This document shows positions 20,106 to 20,821 of a DNA stretch of 20,821 bases, one piece after another. This DNA is from Sphacelaria rigidula (taxonomy: Eukaryota; Phaeophyceae; Sphacelariales), in NCBI GenBank assembly GCA_964200075.2, contig CAXNAA020000491.1, forward strand, positions 1 through 20,821, in the 5' to 3' direction. How positions within the stretch are numbered: position 1 is the stretch's first letter; the number at the start of each line of letters is the position of its first letter. The notes below the pieces were generated by a model. That model saw only the letters and a list, made by a program, of their open reading frames with translations, was not told the origin of the DNA and did no database searches. The position numbers were made by a program, and so were the translations under genes.

Positions 20106-20224
20106 GCTGGACTGATATGTGCAACGACTTCCAGCTACAACGCCTTCCGGCTAGCGTATGTACGACATTGTTTTAGTCAATTACCCTTGATTCAAGTGAC
20201 AGTCTAGGGGATGGAGGGGAAGGT

Positions 20225-20256
20225 ACTCATTCATTGCTTGCCTTCGTCATTCGACC
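20225..20256 (+). repeat. Partial copy of the 70-bp repeat
   Basis: ACTCATTCATTGCTTGCCTT followed by CGTCATTCGACC matches 16568-16599 at 26 of 32 positions. The rest of the unit is absent. Confidence 0.5.
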
Positions 20257-20571
20257 CAAGAACAGATATATTTAATATGTTCACACCAGGGGGGAGGGGG
20301 AGATGATGACAAAGGCATGGTGCTTGACTGTGTGGTTTGTGCGAGAAGCCGGTGAGCATGGTTATTCATACATACAATTGTCTTCCTCCAGACCTTTTGA
20401 AGGAAGTATAATCAAAAATAAAATATGAGTCTAGTAACAATGTTTTTGGTCAAGTAATGTAGGAGAAAAAGAACCGGGCCACACGAGCAATCCAACCCCA
20501 CCGTCCCTATTGCCACCCCCCATCCCCCCTCCCCCGATCGAACTAAAATGACGATGGCAAGATGCCCTCAC

Positions 20572-20751
20572 GTGATCTCCACGACAAGCAGCCTGAACAG
20601 CCTCTTCGACAACGCCAACCGCCGCATCCCTGTCCCCCATGCGCACGTACAGCCTGGCCAGAGCCGAAGCCATGGCGGGTGTCCCCTTAACTCTGTCCAC
20701 GCCGAGAAGGGTTTGTGCCGCGACTGCCAGATCACCTTGAGATGCATGCAA
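20572..20751 (-). CDS. SRP72: SRP72 internal exon, TPR helices (partial gene)
   Basis: This is a 60-codon exon, phase 0 at both ends. The acceptor CTACAG follows a long C-rich tract and the donor is GTGAGG. The peptide opens LHASQGDLAVAAQTLL, continues with TPAMASALARLYVRMGDRDA and ends VEEAVQAACRGDH, giving paired amphipathic helices of TPR type. It matches the segment of SRP72 that reads SQGN...A...L...PGMVSAL...Y...A...V...A in human (recalled, about residues 430-490 of 671). SRP72 is the 72-kDa protein of the signal recognition particle. Its TPR part binds SRP68, and a basic C-terminal tail with a DPERWLP motif contacts 7SL RNA. That tail is not visible anywhere in the window. Upstream exons must lie beyond the right edge. 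Another TPR protein is possible but less likely. Confidence 0.7.
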
Positions 20752-20780
20752 CTGTAGCGCCCAAGGCAAAGATATTGGAG

Positions 20781-20811
20781 TGGGGAGGGGAGGGGGGGGG
20801 GGGGGGGGGGG
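20781..20811 (+). repeat. G-rich tract with a run of 20 G
   Basis: On the minus strand this is a C-rich pyrimidine tract about 40 bases upstream of the SRP72 exon's acceptor, so it may help define that splice site. The run length may be a sequencing artefact. Confidence 0.8.
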
Positions 20812-20821
20812 ACTTATGAGC

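Larger units (their letters stand above)
16486..20571. other. Gene-poor 4-kb interval between INTS1 and SRP72 exons
   Basis: Contains the 70-bp tandem duplication, the three coding-like repeats, TTGA copy 3 and the C homopolymer, but no exon that I can assign to the N-terminal half of INTS1 or to the C-terminal tail of SRP72. No promoter or polyadenylation signal could be singled out. Confidence 0.5.

Overview
The window looks like nuclear DNA of an intron-rich eukaryote, most likely a brown alga (heterokont). This is an inference. It rests on short coding exons separated by introns of about 0.3-4 kb, GTGAGT/GTGCGN-type donors, Ala/Ser/Asp-rich insertions inside otherwise conserved proteins, and TTGA-type simple repeats. 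No bacterial gene structure, operon, rRNA, complete tRNA or CRISPR array is visible. Most open frames longer than 60 codons are shadows or intronic noise.

I read one main gene, on the minus strand from about 16485 down to 219 and continuing past the left edge. It is a split gene for the Integrator complex scaffold subunit INTS1, of which the window holds roughly the middle third to half. I placed eleven well-supported exons and three candidates by splice sites, reading phase and collinearity with the human INTS1 sequence as I remember it. The most telling matches are the W-L-RDLP segment (exon 15370-15701), the HPETFDLA segment (13385-13472), and a helical exon ending ELQ that is spliced in phase to one starting ELQEVMFP (11801-11959 and 10456-10715). 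Between conserved helices the protein carries long Ser/Thr/Gly/Asp-rich inserts, the most extreme in exon 737-1219.

At the far right edge one minus-strand exon (20572-20751) encodes tetratricopeptide-like helices that closely resemble the C-terminal TPR region of signal recognition particle subunit SRP72. It is on the same strand as INTS1, yet the N-terminal half of INTS1 and the C-terminal end of SRP72 are both missing from the roughly 4 kb between them. That is either a nested arrangement, a misassembly, or missed exons.

The rest is intron and intergenic DNA with several repeat families: a short dispersed element with a tRNA-type B-box (1-80 minus, 2071-2155 plus, with the same 10-mer at 9624 and 14750); a TTGA-repeat element with a conserved tail in three places; a 70-bp tandem duplication at 16561 with a distant partial copy at 20225; and a cluster of three diverged coding-like repeats at 17.6-18.5 kb. 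I saw no convincing plus-strand gene, and no system that I would call new.
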